Of a stretch of 64,000 nucleotides of DNA, positions 1-10,906 are shown in pieces (position 1 is the stretch's first letter; every line of letters starts with the position of its first letter). Under the pieces are notes generated by a model that saw nothing but the letters and a program-made list of their open reading frames with translations, searched no databases and was not told the origin of the DNA. The position numbers and the translations under genes are program-made. The stretch comes from Tethya wilhelma (taxonomy: Eukaryota > Porifera > Demospongiae > Tethyida > Tethyidae): positions 7,793,070-7,857,069 of the forward strand of contig CAXIPT010000002.1 in NCBI GenBank assembly GCA_964030475.1. The letters run 5' to 3'.

Positions 1-3000
1 TGTGATAAGCATCAATTAGAGCAATAAATTTTGGGTTTTGAACAATATTAATACAACTTAAATACTTTAGACATGTTTCTTTCTCTTCTCTGGATTGCTC
101 TAACAAAGCATTTCTTTGATGACAGTGCCTCCACTCTTTAAAACAATGTTTAATTTTATCAGCACAATATACGATCCATTGCCAAGCAAATATTATGAAA
201 GTGAATGCTGCACTAACTATAGCAATAACAAGAGCTGTAATGAAGAGAGGGATATGCTTTGGACTGAGGTAGGGGATGTTAGCATCAACCAGCCAGACCA
301 ATTCACTTGAACCATCCGAGTACTGGAGTGTTGTAACTGACAGTGAAGCTATGATTGCACGGAGGAGCTTCGTGTAAGAAAGTAAAATAAGAGTAGCAAG
401 TGTTCCTATTGGGTTCTTTCCAGCTGTAACCAGTCTTGCAAACTTGGTGGATTTTTCACTAATGATAATAATTGCAACAACCAAAGAAATAACATATAGA
501 GGGAAAGCAAATTGCAGCCAAGTTTTAGCATAGCTATCCATTCCATCAAAGAAGCAAGTCTCAAATCCGAAGTCTAGATTAAGCCATGCTATGAAAACAG
601 TAAATACCTTTGTTTGATCATGAAGAAAGAAAACAGTACGATTTTCTACAAAGATGTTGGCATAAAAGATGAGACCATTTAAGGTTCCTTCAGCTACAGT
701 AAAGTTCAACTTAAGAATAAATGCAACTAGTATTACACCAGCTAGAGCAAAGACAATTAGTAGTCCTAGCCAATTGTTAGAACATGGCCTGCAAAGTGAA
801 CTACCAAGAGAGAGACTGAGACCATCTTTACAAGATCCACAGAGCTTTCTGGAACGATTAAATGCACACAGTTCATTGTCTCCATTTTCAACGTTCAAGT
901 CAACAGAGATGTTTTCATTTTGTGGTTTACAGTAGTCAAAAGGGCAGTATTTGTGCAGTACATAGCTGCCTTGGTGAGTTGTAGTGTTTACATAAGAAAA
1001 CCAAGCATTGTCTTTTCTCTGAACAGTTTCTTCATCAATGGAGCAGTTTGATATGTATTCAGGATAGAGCTTAGTGCTACAATCACAATGTTCATGTAAA
1101 CTATTGTCTTGGAAACCAATTGGACATGGTTCAATAACCACAGTAAGGCTTGCTGTGGATATTCCATAGTTCATACATGGACCAAAAGCATAGAGATGAA
1201 GCTCCAAAGATTTGTATTGAGAGAAAATGCTGTAGGTCAAATCAGTACAACTACCATCTTCATGAGTTCTTTGTCTAGAGTGTCCCTCACCTAGTTTTCC
1301 ATCTTTTGTCACAGATGCATGTATTACACTGTATCCTATTGAGTTGTTGATATGGTCGACTGCCACAAGTGACACAGTAAATGTCTCTCCCTTTCTAACA
1401 TACTCTGGCTGAGGATCGTAACTGCAGTCTGGTTGGTTGTTTTTACAGAAACAAACACGAACTGGTTTGGATGATATCGTTTTGGTTGAGTTGAAGTCGT
1501 GGGCTTCAAGATCAGTAATGTTGATAAGATAACTTATTCCACTTAATGTACTTGGAGACAAACTGTCATATTTATGAAATACCTCAGCAAACGGACTTGC
1601 TCTACACCTGTCTAGTAGCCCACCATAGAGCACATCTCCAGCTAGCCTAGCTGAATTGTTAGTGAAGTACGTGTTGAGCACTGCTAAAGATTTAATTTCA
1701 TTGTGATACAATACTGATCTGTACAGGTCTATTCCCTGAATAAAGCATTCATCAGTGGTGATTGGGTTATCACTGGAAAGACTAGCTGAACAAGTAGCAG
1801 AGGTTTTATCATAAACATACACAGCCCCTCCATAGTCAGCAGTATTGAAGTCCAAATGTAAAGCAGTCTTCATAAAACAATTCAGTTCCAGTTCTGTTTT
1901 TAGTATGTAAATTTTAGTACTTCCTTCCAAATACATTCCACCTCCTTCTTTAGCATAATTGCTGACAATGTTAGTTTTGGATCCAGTAGTCAGTCTTACT
2001 GTTGACCTGATGGCATGAATACCTCCACCTTTAAACGTTGCATTGTTTCTACCAATATTGATGTGATTGTTGAAGTTAAGTTCACTCTGGTAAGCATAGA
2101 TGCCTCCGCCTGAGGTCACTGCAGTATTGTTAGATATGGTAACATCTCCATAAACATAAAGTTTACTTCGTGTAGCTGCTATAGCTCCACCTCTTATGGC
2201 TTTGTTGGTCATGAGGTTCATTCTACCATCAAAAACTATAACGCTTTGAAAAGCAGTTATTGCTCCTCCTTCTTCCAATACATTGAAAGTCTGATTGAAG
2301 TTATTCATAGCAATATTGGTGTACCCGGCAAATGTGACATTGCTGGAGTAAACAAACAAAGATCCAAAATTGTTCATGACTGTGGTATTACCAGAAAAAT
2401 ATAGTGTACTTTGTATGGCATACAATGCGGTACTAGTATCAGCTATATTGTTTTGAATGTTGAGAAATTCACTGCTGTTGAATGTTGCTTCTACAAAGTA
2501 AAACACTGAGCCACTACCTGTGCAACTGTTGTCACTGAAAGTAGAATTTGAACTGAATACATCTAATTTAATAGTTCCATTATCACCTTTGTAAGCAAAT
2601 ACTGCTCCACCATCTCCTATCACCTTGTTGTTAGTAAAAGTGCTGCTAATCATGTGTATAGATATGTAATCAATACTACCTCCTATACTGGTTACATATA
2701 TTGCTCCACCAGCACCAACAGCATCTCCTTTACCAGTAGCAATGTTGCCATTAAAGATGCTATTGACTATATTAGTAGTATTTGAGTTAACATATACTGC
2801 TCCACCATTTGCACCATACCCAATCACACTGTTGTTACTTAGAGTGCTATGCACAATTATTGTTACAGAAGTAGTATCTGATGTATACACTGCTCCGCCA
2901 GCAGCTGTTGAATCAATAGACTCTGCATATGGATTTTGAAAAGGTACATTTATGGTGTTGCCAATGAGAGTGCTATTAACTACAGTAATGTGACTAGATC

Positions 3001-4099
3001 TTCTTGCATACAAAGCTCCACCATTTCCAGTTTTTAAATATATGCCAGACACAGTGTTGTTGTTCAGAGTGCTATTAACTATAGTAACATTAGAACAATC
3101 AAGAGCACTGAATGCTCCACCATTCGAGGTCGAAGTGCCAGTCAGAGTGTTGCCATTGAGAAAACTATTGACTATGGTAATATTTGAACTAGATGAAACA
3201 GACAATGCAGCTCCATTAACTTCTATATCTCCAATAAAGTTAACTGAATAGGAGTAATTTTCACTTAAGGCGTTGTTGTTGAGAGTGCTATTGACTATAG
3301 TAACATTAGAACTTGATGTAATATACAGTGCCCCTCCACCAGCTCCATGCATATGACCATTATCTCCAATTACAGTGTTGTTATTCAGAGTGGTATTAAG
3401 TATAATAATATTTAGAGTTGAGTATACATACACTGCTCCACCATATGCATAATCTCCAACTCTACCAGTCACAGTGTTATTTCGAAATATACAGTCCGAA
3501 ATGGTAATAGCCAGAGTAATATTAAAACAAATTATTGCCCCACCAGCTTGAGTTCCACGTTTTATATTTGACAATGGTTCTAAAATCTCTGTACCAGTGT
3601 TAGAAGAGAAACAGCTTCTTGTGATATTAGCAATGGACACCTCATCTAAATACAGTCCAGTTCCATTACGTCCCTGACCATGAAAACTACAATCTTCCAC
3701 TGTAAAGACTCCAACCTTGGTGACTTTATTATTCACACACCCAAAAAGTGCTAATCCTCTCATACTAACAATGCTGATTGACTCAAATCTGAACCTAGCA
3801 GACTCATAGCAGGTGATTGATGTACCAGATTGAGAGGTTGCATTAAATTCAAAGGACAGAACTGTGATATATTGAAAGGAAAGCTCCAGATCAAGGCTGT
3901 GGTTCCCAGGTAGAAAGATAAGAGTGGTGTTGGAGGCAAAGTAGTTGCTAGATTTGTTAGCATACTGGGGGAGAGTGAAACAAGGCACATCTTCAGAACA
4001 TGGGGTATTTGATGGTGTGACATAGTAGGTCTCAGCAGATATGAGTACTATATACCAAGCCACTATTGTTAGCAGTACCTTAAATAGAGTTCCTTCCAT
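1..4099 (-). CDS. beta-helix / multi-pass membrane protein, left copy, partial at window edge
   Basis: The frame is open from 4318 and runs off the window at base 1 with no stop. I choose the ATG at 4099 because it is followed by a clear signal peptide (hydrophobic core VLLTIVAWYIVLI, then SAE) and a Cys-containing YVTPSNTPC segment; the upstream in-frame ATG at 4318 would add 73 residues. Residues 34-200 are an N-terminal domain with NxS/T sites. Residues about 218-760 carry some 15 repeats of the form GGA(V/I/L)Y followed by N-rich turns, as in right-handed beta-helix proteins. Then come a Cys-rich juxtamembrane part (LCGSCKDG near 1090) and at least four or five membrane spans from 1108 on. 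Past residue 1330 this copy reads LLEQSREEKETCLKYLSCIN and continues, which fits further membrane segments in the family as I remember it. Probably a surface or adhesion-like protein; the function is unknown. Nearly identical to 20183-24295 up to residue 1330. Confidence 0.8.
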   Translation of the reverse strand, partial: MEGTLFKVLLTIVAWYIVLISAETYYVTPSNTPCSEDVPCFTLPQYANKSSNYFASNTTLIFLPGNHSLDLELSFQYITVLSFEFNATSQSGTSITCYESARFRFESISIVSMRGLALFGCVNNKVTKVGVFTVEDCSFHGQGRNGTGLYLDEVSIANITRSCFSSNTGTEILEPLSNIKRGTQAGGAIICFNITLAITISDCIFRNNTVTGRVGDYAYGGAVYVYSTLNIIILNTTLNNNTVIGDNGHMHGAGGGALYITSSSNVTIVNSTLNNNALSENYSYSVNFIGDIEVNGAALSVSSSSNITIVNSFLNGNTLTGTSTSNGGAFSALDCSNVTIVNSTLNNNTVSGIYLKTGNGGALYARRSSHITVVNSTLIGNTINVPFQNPYAESIDSTAAGGAVYTSDTTSVTIIVHSTLSNNSVIGYGANGGAVYVNSNTTNIVNSIFNGNIATGKGDAVGAGGAIYVTSIGGSIDYISIHMISSTFTNNKVIGDGGAVFAYKGDNGTIKLDVFSSNSTFSDNSCTGSGSVFYFVEATFNSSEFLNIQNNIADTSTALYAIQSTLYFSGNTTVMNNFGSLFVYSSNVTFAGYTNIAMNNFNQTFNVLEEGGAITAFQSVIVFDGRMNLMTNKAIRGGAIAATRSKLYVYGDVTISNNTAVTSGGGIYAYQSELNFNNHINIGRNNATFKGGGIHAIRSTVRLTTGSKTNIVSNYAKEGGGMYLEGSTKIYILKTELELNCFMKTALHLDFNTADYGGAVYVYDKTSATCSASLSSDNPITTDECFIQGIDLYRSVLYHNEIKSLAVLNTYFTNNSARLAGDVLYGGLLDRCRASPFAEVFHKYDSLSPSTLSGISYLINITDLEAHDFNSTKTISSKPVRVCFCKNNQPDCSYDPQPEYVRKGETFTVSLVAVDHINNSIGYSVIHASVTKDGKLGEGHSRQRTHEDGSCTDLTYSIFSQYKSLELHLYAFGPCMNYGISTASLTVVIEPCPIGFQDNSLHEHCDCSTKLYPEYISNCSIDEETVQRKDNAWFSYVNTTTHQGSYVLHKYCPFDYCKPQNENISVDLNVENGDNELCAFNRSRKLCGSCKDGLSLSLGSSLCRPCSNNWLGLLIVFALAGVILVAFILKLNFTVAEGTLNGLIFYANIFVENRTVFFLHDQTKVFTVFIAWLNLDFGFETCFFDGMDSYAKTWLQFAFPLYVISLVVAIIIISEKSTKFARLVTAGKNPIGTLATLILLSYTKLLRAIIASLSVTTLQYSDGSSELVWLVDANIPYLSPKHIPLFITALVIAIVSAAFTFIIFAWQWIVYCADKIKHCFKEWRHCHQRNALLEQSREEKETCLKYLSCINIVQNPKFIALIDAYH

Positions 4100-4401
4100 A
4101 CTACCAAAATACAATGCAAACTGCTGTATAGTTGCATGTAGAAATTGTTGGGTTAATGCTGCAACAGACTCTAAAAGGCAAATTAATGTGTAGTTTGATT
4201 GAAAAAACGTATAGACTATAATGCCTAGAAAATATATAATAATAGCTAGTCTACAGAATGGTAATATAAAAGCAGATCTTAAATTTAGTTTTAGAGTTTG
4301 AAATGGGAGGTATGGCAATTAAAAATTAAACAGAGCAGGGAGATATTAGATAATGCATGCAAAAAAATTATTAGTAACTAAATTTTAGTACTTTATAATA
4401 A

Positions 4402-5354
4402 ACAAGTAGTAAAAATTTCAAAAAAATAAGTAGTGTAGTGTGGTAAAAGTATTGGAACAAGGGATGTCTCAATTTCGCACATGACTACTTCATTTTTATT
4501 CTTGATCCCTCATATGGATCCCCAGTGTCATAAATGCAACGAGCTGTACAATAGTATACCATAGCTTATTACTCAGTTGGCTAAGCAGTGGAGTAAACTA
4601 AAACAGACAGGTAACTTATACTGGACTGCCGGGCAAGAGTTGGGTATAGAAATGAAGTAGTCATGTGCCAAAATTGAGACATACTTTTTACTGCACTGCC
4701 CATTCCTACACTAATTATTTTTTTGAAATTTTTACTACTTGTTAATTCACTTTTTTCAACACTACAGTGTGGAGACTATCAGAGACTGGTTAGTCACTAC
4801 AAAAAGCTTGACTAGCAGCTACAACAATCATACACTTTATTAAGCTGTGAGAGGCTAATGTGTATGCACATAATAATGCCACTGAATAATGACCTTTGAA
4901 CTCTACCTACAAGATAGCTGAATTGTAGTACATGAATTACTAAGTTTCTAAGCTTTCTAGTTTTTGTTTAGGCATATTTGTGGTATCAAGGAATGTAGTA
5001 CAGGTCTATGAAAAAAACTTACTTCGTACTATCAAAGTTGGCTCAACACATTCTGGTTCTCTAGAAATCCTTTTCAAGTAAGTCAGTTAGGAAGTACGTA
5101 AGTACGTACGTACGTACGAACATTTGAGAACAAAAATGGCACTATGGTGGCTTCCCACTAGCACTCTCTACGAGTGCTGAGGTGAGTTTTTGTGAGCCTT
5201 AGGCCTTGCATGCTATTGGTAATCTGCCAGTGAGAGCCTCTGAGCAACTTTGAATGTTTAATTTTGTTTGACTAGATTTTTATAGTGACCAACATTTTGT
5301 ATTGTGTCTATGGGACAGTCGGCCCATTCCTACTATACGTACTACCGTACATAT
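4402..5354 (-). repeat. hairpin/palindrome composite, group 1, in left arm
   Basis: 4402-4742 is a palindromic block with ACAAGTAG at one tip and CTACTTGT at the other and a TAGGAATGG box inside the right tip (reverse strand); the left-tip box is mutated. 4743-5334 is the body. 5335-5354 is the terminal hairpin with stem ATACGTAC, loop TACC and one mismatch in the far stem (GTACATAT). TAGGAATGG lies beside it on the reverse strand. The body contains a short ACGT tandem near 5100. No coding capacity is seen. Confidence 0.7.
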
Positions 5355-5689
5355 GACAAGTATCACAATTTAAATAGCTTAGACTTATAAATTACCTTAT
5401 TCCTGTTTATGTATAGCTACCAGTCTGTTGTAGCAACTGTATAATTTTAAGTCATGAATGTAATTGGCTTCAGGCAGTCTTACAACAATATAACTATAGC
5501 CTCTCCATAGCTGACTGTGTAGAGATATTCGAGTTGATTTCACTGGTTTTACTCTTATGGTATACAAATCTTGTGACCTACTATAATTCACTACAATGCT
5601 TACCATATTTAGATGTATATGTGTGTAGATGTAGGTGCATGTGGCCTCAATTCAAACAGCTGTCATTGTTTTGTTGTAGTATAATTAAG

Positions 5690-5728
5690 CCTCAGCACAT
5701 GCATAGCACATGCAGAGGACTACGGTAG

Positions 5729-5763
<35 letters not shown>

Positions 5764-6360
5764 ATGCATTGTCTAATACAGGATCTGAAGAAAGGTAGCT
5801 CCAAAGTACCTACTTTCATGAATTGAAATTATCTTGAAAAAGGTTGTGTAGAATCTTGCAATACATTGTAGTTTCTGAGATATGAGGTTTTGTGCTTCTC
5901 TAAACGCTTATTTTCAAAACCACACCCAACAATTACACCCCACGAATAGTGTGCGTTATCTAGGAATAAAGTTGGACCGTATGTGCTTCAGATATCACAG
6001 AGCTCTGGCTCTCAGCCTCTGGATATGATTTGCTTATTAATTGGCTTAGGTGCTTGCACAGGTAAGTATATAACTCAATTGATTACAAGCATAAATCTGA
6101 GCTCACAAGTTAGTTGTGTAAGTGAATTTACATACTGATTCAATAATTAATAATAATTCATAATTCAGGTAGCCCATAATTATAGCAAAAGCATCTGACA
6201 ACAGCTGAGCATTTCAATATAATCATAGCATTGCTCATCTGGTTCATAGTCTGTGATTTGCGCTGCTGCATCACAGTTTGCAAGTGACAGAATGTGCAAA
6301 ACTCGTAGCACTCATACCTGGTTCGAATTCTAACTAGATCTCAAAATTTATTTTCCAATG
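5690..6360 (+). repeat. SINE-like dispersed repeat with tRNA-like B box (left arm)
   Basis: It shares blocks with 14806-15885 and, reversed, with 17690-18330: a TACGGTAGTT start, a TGTAGTTTCTGAGAT block, a GTGTGCGTTATCTAG block and an end at CTAGATCTCAA. Near 6321-6335 the sequence GGTTCGAATTC resembles a Pol III B box. A GT microsatellite (about 5730-5762) sits near its start. The SINE interpretation is inference. Confidence 0.45.
5730..5762 (+). repeat. GT microsatellite
   Basis: Pure GT tract. The equivalent CA tract in the right arm (18266-18299) has a different flank and length. Confidence 0.9.
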
Positions 6361-6397
6361 AACTTGCATGTAGCTATGATACACTAATTATGCAATC

Positions 6398-7378
6398 ATA
6401 CGTACGGTAGTACGTATAGTAGGAATGGGCCGACTGTCCCATTGACACAATACAAAATGTTCATGCGTATAAAGTTTTAGGGAAAGAAAGCTAAGCCTTC
6501 AGATGCATTTAATAGCCTCCCCAGACAGTTTACTTACTGTATTAACCAAGAAAACAGGCAGAAAGTTTCTGGAGAGAGCGCTGGCGAGAAGCCCCAAGAG
6601 TGCAATTTTGTTCTCCCCTTCCTTCCTGACTTACTTGAATGGGATTTCCAGACAAACAAAAGGCATTGAGCCAACTTTGATCATATAGTGGGATTTCATT
6701 TCTTGCACATTACGTCCTTTTCGACTAGTTTGCTGGCGAAAAGGACTCATTTGCTGGCAAAAAGGCAGCAAACAAAATCTAGGCAGCTTTGAAACTCTTG
6801 ATTTAAAAAACTGTACTGTTTATTTAGCCTTTTGATGTAGGTAAAGGTCGTCAATTTAGTTAGATTTTTATGTAGGTAAAGGTCGTCAATAGAACATGTG
6901 GTTGCATGCAGATAATGCGCATGCGCATCCAATGTACACGTCTGCTTTTTGTAGAGACACTAGTCTCTGCTATGTGACTGTCTCCATTCAATTGAGCACC
7001 CTAGTGGTTAAAAAAGTGAATGAACAAGTAGTAAAAATTTCAAAAAATGAGAAGTGTAGGAATGGGCAGTGCGGTAAAAAGCAATGAAAGAAGGCAAGTC
7101 TTAATTTGGGAACATGACTACCTCATTTTTTGTACCCAACTCTCATACGTTACTGTGTACCTACATTCTACATGCTTGTCACTTTATCAAAATTAGTCAA
7201 GTTATTGCTTGCGGCATTGACCAAATGACTGATAATATTGAATGATGGAATTCGAACTTGCCACTGAATTGACTCATCAAATGAAGTAGTCATGAGCCGA
7301 AATTCAGAGGCTTGCCTTGCTTCATTGCTTTTTACCGCACTGCCCATTCCTACACTTCTCATTTTTTTTACTACTTGT
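6398..7378 (+). repeat. hairpin/palindrome composite, group 1
   Basis: The terminal hairpin at 6398-6417 is a perfect 8-bp stem ATACGTAC with loop GGTA (TACC on the other strand). TAGGAATGG follows at once, then the CACAATAC block, a body of about 600 bp and the palindrome 7024-7378 with tips ACAAGTAG and CTACTTGT. The body includes a short internal direct repeat of TGTAGGTAAAGGTCGTCAAT near 6836 and 6871. Short ORFs here are shadows of the repeat. Confidence 0.7.
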
Positions 7379-7525
7379 AATATATACAAGTGTGCTATAG
7401 CAGTTGAGTGTGCTGAGGCTTGTGCACCATCGGTGCCTTTATTATATTATGTCATTGACTGAATATCAAAAACATGAACATCTAATGTATTGGGTCTATG
7501 AGACATGGGGCTCAATTCCTACTAA

Positions 7526-7526
7526 N
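7526..7526. other. N: probable contig junction
   Basis: A single ambiguous base. The left-arm inverted repeat ends exactly here. The sequence that starts at 7527 reappears, inverted, beginning at another N (36119). Confidence 0.8.
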
Positions 7527-7969
7527 AGTGTTGATTAACTAACCTTTTGAAATAGATCGAAAGGATTGCTGGAGCAAACTGTGACCAAACGAGATTTCCT
7601 GAGCCTTGGTTCTAGATGGTTCCAGCTGAGCTTCATGAAATTGTTAAAATCACATGGTAAACACGTGACTCAACTATATTCGTGCTATCCATCTCAAGCT
7701 CAGCTCAGCTCCACCACTTGGCACTCTGTCAAAAATGGATTCAGAATCTGATGCTTCAGATGACGCATTATTGGATGGTAAAATAGTGGAACTGATAGAT
7801 AATCCTTTTGAAGCATTTATGTGAACAACTGGACATAGCTGATACTGCGGAAGGCTCTAGTGTGAGTGCTCAAATGCATATAATTGTCTGTGTTACTGTC
7901 ATTTTGCATGCAAACTACGATAGTACACAACTATTGTAAACAATTATGTAGCTTTTTCTTGGTAAAGAC
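7527..7969 (+). repeat. 443-bp inverted duplicate of 36120-36562
   Basis: Positions in the two copies always sum to 44089, so there is no net indel, and the bases I compared are identical. The second copy begins directly at the N at 36119. This looks like overlapping contig ends or alleles rather than an old repeat. Confidence 0.85.
7735..7861 (+). pseudogene. acidic first-exon-like reading frame, unidentified
   Basis: An ATG opens a short acidic reading frame (MDSESDASDDALLDGK, then IVELIDNPFEAFM) that stops at a TGA at 7822. A shifted frame continues EQLDIADTAEGSS up to a strong splice-donor-like site GTGAGT at 7862. A possible next exon follows an AG near 7950 and reads FVETHDKSLAMSNLTKPNAK up to a stop at 8090. 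The same exon is present in reverse at 36228-36354. It reads like the 5' exon of a real or decayed gene, but I do not recognise the family. Confidence 0.3.
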
Positions 7970-8116
7970 CCCTTCAAAAGTTTTGTTGAAACTCATGACA
8001 AATCATTGGCAATGAGTAATCTGACAAAACCAAATGCTAAAGAGAGACGATGTGACATGGCTTTGTTGAGTATGATGTGTCATTAGTAAACATTTGGCAA
8101 TGTTTACTAGTGTGCT

Positions 8117-8119
<3 letters not shown>

Positions 8120-8160
<41 letters not shown>

Positions 8161-8252
8161 AATTTGTGTGTGTGTGTGTCACCGTACTGTGTGCAACTGA
8201 TGTGTGTGTCACAGTGTGTGTGTGTGTGTGTGTTTGTGTGTATATATGTGTG
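8120..8252 (+). repeat. interrupted GT microsatellites
   Basis: Several GT tracts broken by short unique pieces. The Cys/Val-rich and Thr/His-rich ORFs here are translations of the tracts, not genes. Confidence 0.9.
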
Positions 8253-8289
8253 TTGTTTGGATATAGCAATTTCAAAGCGATTTTGAAAG

Positions 8290-9532
8290 TGTAACATCCT
8301 CCATTTATATGCTAGAATACAACTGGCTAGAAGATAAGACATTCTATTGACTCAAGTGATCAGGTTCTCAGTTAACTGTATTTCAGACAGTAAGCCTTCT
8401 AATGTCGCACAGTTTATATCCAGGGATTAATTAGCAAGGAGGCTTTGAACCATAGATTTCAACTATTACAAGCAACACATGCACTTCCTTCAACCTACAA
8501 ACAGGCTCATGCCATTAGTCAATGATTATCTTTCGCCAATAAAAAACTGTGATTGCTGTGTAAATGACTATTCAAAATTAGAAAAATTATTCAACTCTCC
8601 CAAGTTGTCCAGTATGTAAAGGGTTAATCGAGATACAAAAGTGGAAGTAATAGCATTAATATTGCTTATAAGACATTTAAATTTCTATCTGTTAGCCTCA
8701 AAACCATAAAACGTCAATACTAACTCCTCTAAAATTAAAACTAATTCAGAATATACATCAGTCTGCTTGTACATAGGTGATGTATTTTGTGGTTATAAGG
8801 TCCTAGAATTGTACCAATGAGGAACTTAGATCTAGCTAGTTTTCGTAGTTCATCTGGGAGATTTAGCAGGATTTGACACATAGCTGTTTGTACAGATTCA
8901 TACTTTCAAGGCATATTATAGCTCCATGAAATACCCATACCGTTCATTCAATGCAGGTCATGGTTAACGGCACTAAGATGTATGATGCATACAGAAATGA
9001 GATGTATTATAAGATACAGAAAATGCAGTACTTTATGGAAACACCAGAAAGAGTTTATCCAGAAAACAGAATGCAAGGGTCCACAAATATACGCTCTCCA
9101 AGGACTTCCACATTATGACAGACATCTGAATACTCCTGTTGAGCCCACAATTAAAACATTTCTGAGATGGTTAATTTTCATAGGAATAACATACGCTCCT
9201 AAAAAGGAACTGTTCCAAGCTCTATATTGCTCAAAGTTAAGAAGGGCCTTCCAACCACTAATTTCCAAGCTGAACAATCCATAGCAAATGCACATGCTGT
9301 AAAATAATGACTCCTCAGAGATTTGACTGGAAATGTGACAGAACCTTTCCTCAAATGTGGATTTTATTCAACAATATGGTGGATAAATGTGCTTTCATCT
9401 AAGTATTGCCTATGTCGGTGCTTGGAACATTTCAAAAAATTTCAGACATTTTTTTGAGTAGTGTAACTTATGTATTTGACAGTGTATACCTTAGCTAATT
9501 ACCAAACAATACAGGGTACTGGTACCTATATC
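8290..9532. other. no recognisable gene
   Basis: AT-rich, non-repetitive within the window. One 100-codon ORF (8982-9284, plus strand) has ordinary amino-acid composition but no motif I recognise and no visible partner exons. Confidence 0.5.
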
Positions 9533-10460
9533 ATACGTACGGTAGTACGTATAGTGGGAATGTGCCAACTGTCCCATAGACACCATACAAAATGTTCATG
9601 CTTATAAACTTTCAAGGAAAGAAAGCTAAGCCTTCAAATGCATTCAATAGCCTCCCACAGACAGTTTACATACTGTATTAACAAAGAAAACGGGCAGAAA
9701 GTTTCCAGAGCACTCTGGAGAGAGCGCTGGCAAGAAGCCACAACAGTGCAATTTTGTTCATCTTCCTTCCTTCCGGCTTCCTAACTGACTTACTTGAACG
9801 CGATTTCCAGACAAACAAAAGACATTGAGACAACTTTGACCATATAGTAAGACCAATTCATCTGTAGTACGTCCTTTTCTACTTGTTTGCTGGCGAAAAG
9901 GCAGCAAACAAAATCTAGGCAGCTTTGAACCTCTTGATATAAAATACTGTACTTTTTATTTAGCCATTTTCATGTAGGTAAAGGTCGTCAATAGACCACG
10001 TGTTTTTCATGCCTATAATGCGCATGCACATCAAATGTACACTTCTGCTTTTTGTAGAGACTGACTAGTCTCTGTTGTGTGGTTATCTCCATGCAATTGA
10101 GCACCTTGGTGTTTAAAAAAGTGAATGAACAAGTAGTAAAAATTTTGTAAAAATGAGAAGTGTAGGAATGGGCAGTGCTGTAAAAAGCAAGGAAACAAGA
10201 CAAGTCTCTGAATTTCGGCACATAACTATTTCATTTTTTGTGCCCAACTCTCAAACGTTACTGTGTATCTACATTCTACATGCTTGTCCTTTCAGTCAAG
10301 TGATTGCTTGCATTAACTCATGTCCATTGAGCCAAATGGCCGACATTTCACGTACTATGCTTGAGTCATGAAAATGAAGTAGTCATGTGCCGAAATTCAG
10401 AGACTTGTCTTGTTTCCTTGCTTTTTACAGCACTACACTTCTCATTTTTACAAAAAATAT
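9533..10460 (+). repeat. hairpin/palindrome composite, group 1, right tip lost
   Basis: A perfect hairpin (stem ATACGTAC, loop GGTA) at 9533-9552 is followed by AGTGGGAATG (box with one change), a body related to 6418-7023, and a palindrome that begins ACAAGTAG at 10129. The right tip is degenerate: after CTCATTTTTAC it runs into unrelated sequence near 10455 and the expected CTACTTGT is missing. Confidence 0.65.
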
Positions 10461-10906
10461 ACACAGAGTTCTTTCTTTGAAGGAGAGAGCTCGAGGCTTT
10501 CCCATGTGATGATGCTTCATCTCTCCATCACTTGCCGTTTTACATCCAATCTGACCATCATTCCTGTCTTGTTTTTAATTTGGACATTTCTACGTTCTTT
10601 TTTCTACTTGTTTGTTTCTTTTCTTTTTTTTTTTTTTTTTGAATAAGGCCATTAGTAATAGTATCCTTGTTTCCTGTCCACTATTGGGTACAATTCATAT
10701 GCGGGCGGGCGGTTATTATTCATTATTCATTACTAAATTATTATTGAAATTTATGAACTTTGTTGTTGACATAACTACACAGAAATACACTTTACACATT
10801 GCAAAATCCATTAGAACTGCACAACACATATAATACATGGCATATATTACAGACACACACATCACTAAGTCTGCTTCCTTTGAGGGCGTTTGACTGGAGT
10901 TAGTCC

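Larger units (their letters stand above)
121..7525 (+). repeat. large inverted repeat, left arm
   Basis: This arm is the reverse complement of 16517-24161. For 121-5688 the two positions always sum to 24282 (checked at 121, 4099, 4402, 4742, 5335 and 5685), so there is no net indel over 5.57 kb. All sampled stretches are identical, including five long antisense reading frames with the same translation. From 5689 outward the arms show substitutions and indels. The arm stops at the N at 7526, which suggests a contig end. Confidence 0.9.

Noticed and set aside
116..310. Plus-strand ORFs across 116-3251 and their twins on the minus strand of 21031-24211
   Set aside because: Antisense shadows of the beta-helix gene. 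Useful only as a sign that the two copies have the same sequence.
4402..4742. Target-site duplication (TA or TAA) for the ACAAGT palindromes
   Set aside because: Flanks differ among copies (AA/TA, TT/TA); no consistent duplication can be stated by eye.
5335..5354. Helitron 3' end (hairpin near a terminus)
   Set aside because: No CTRR follows the hairpin in any copy, and there is no TC start or A|T insertion pattern visible.
8003..8342. Several overlapping ORFs of 60-90 codons on both strands
   Set aside because: They translate GT/CA microsatellites (VCVCVC, THTHTH) and have no other content.
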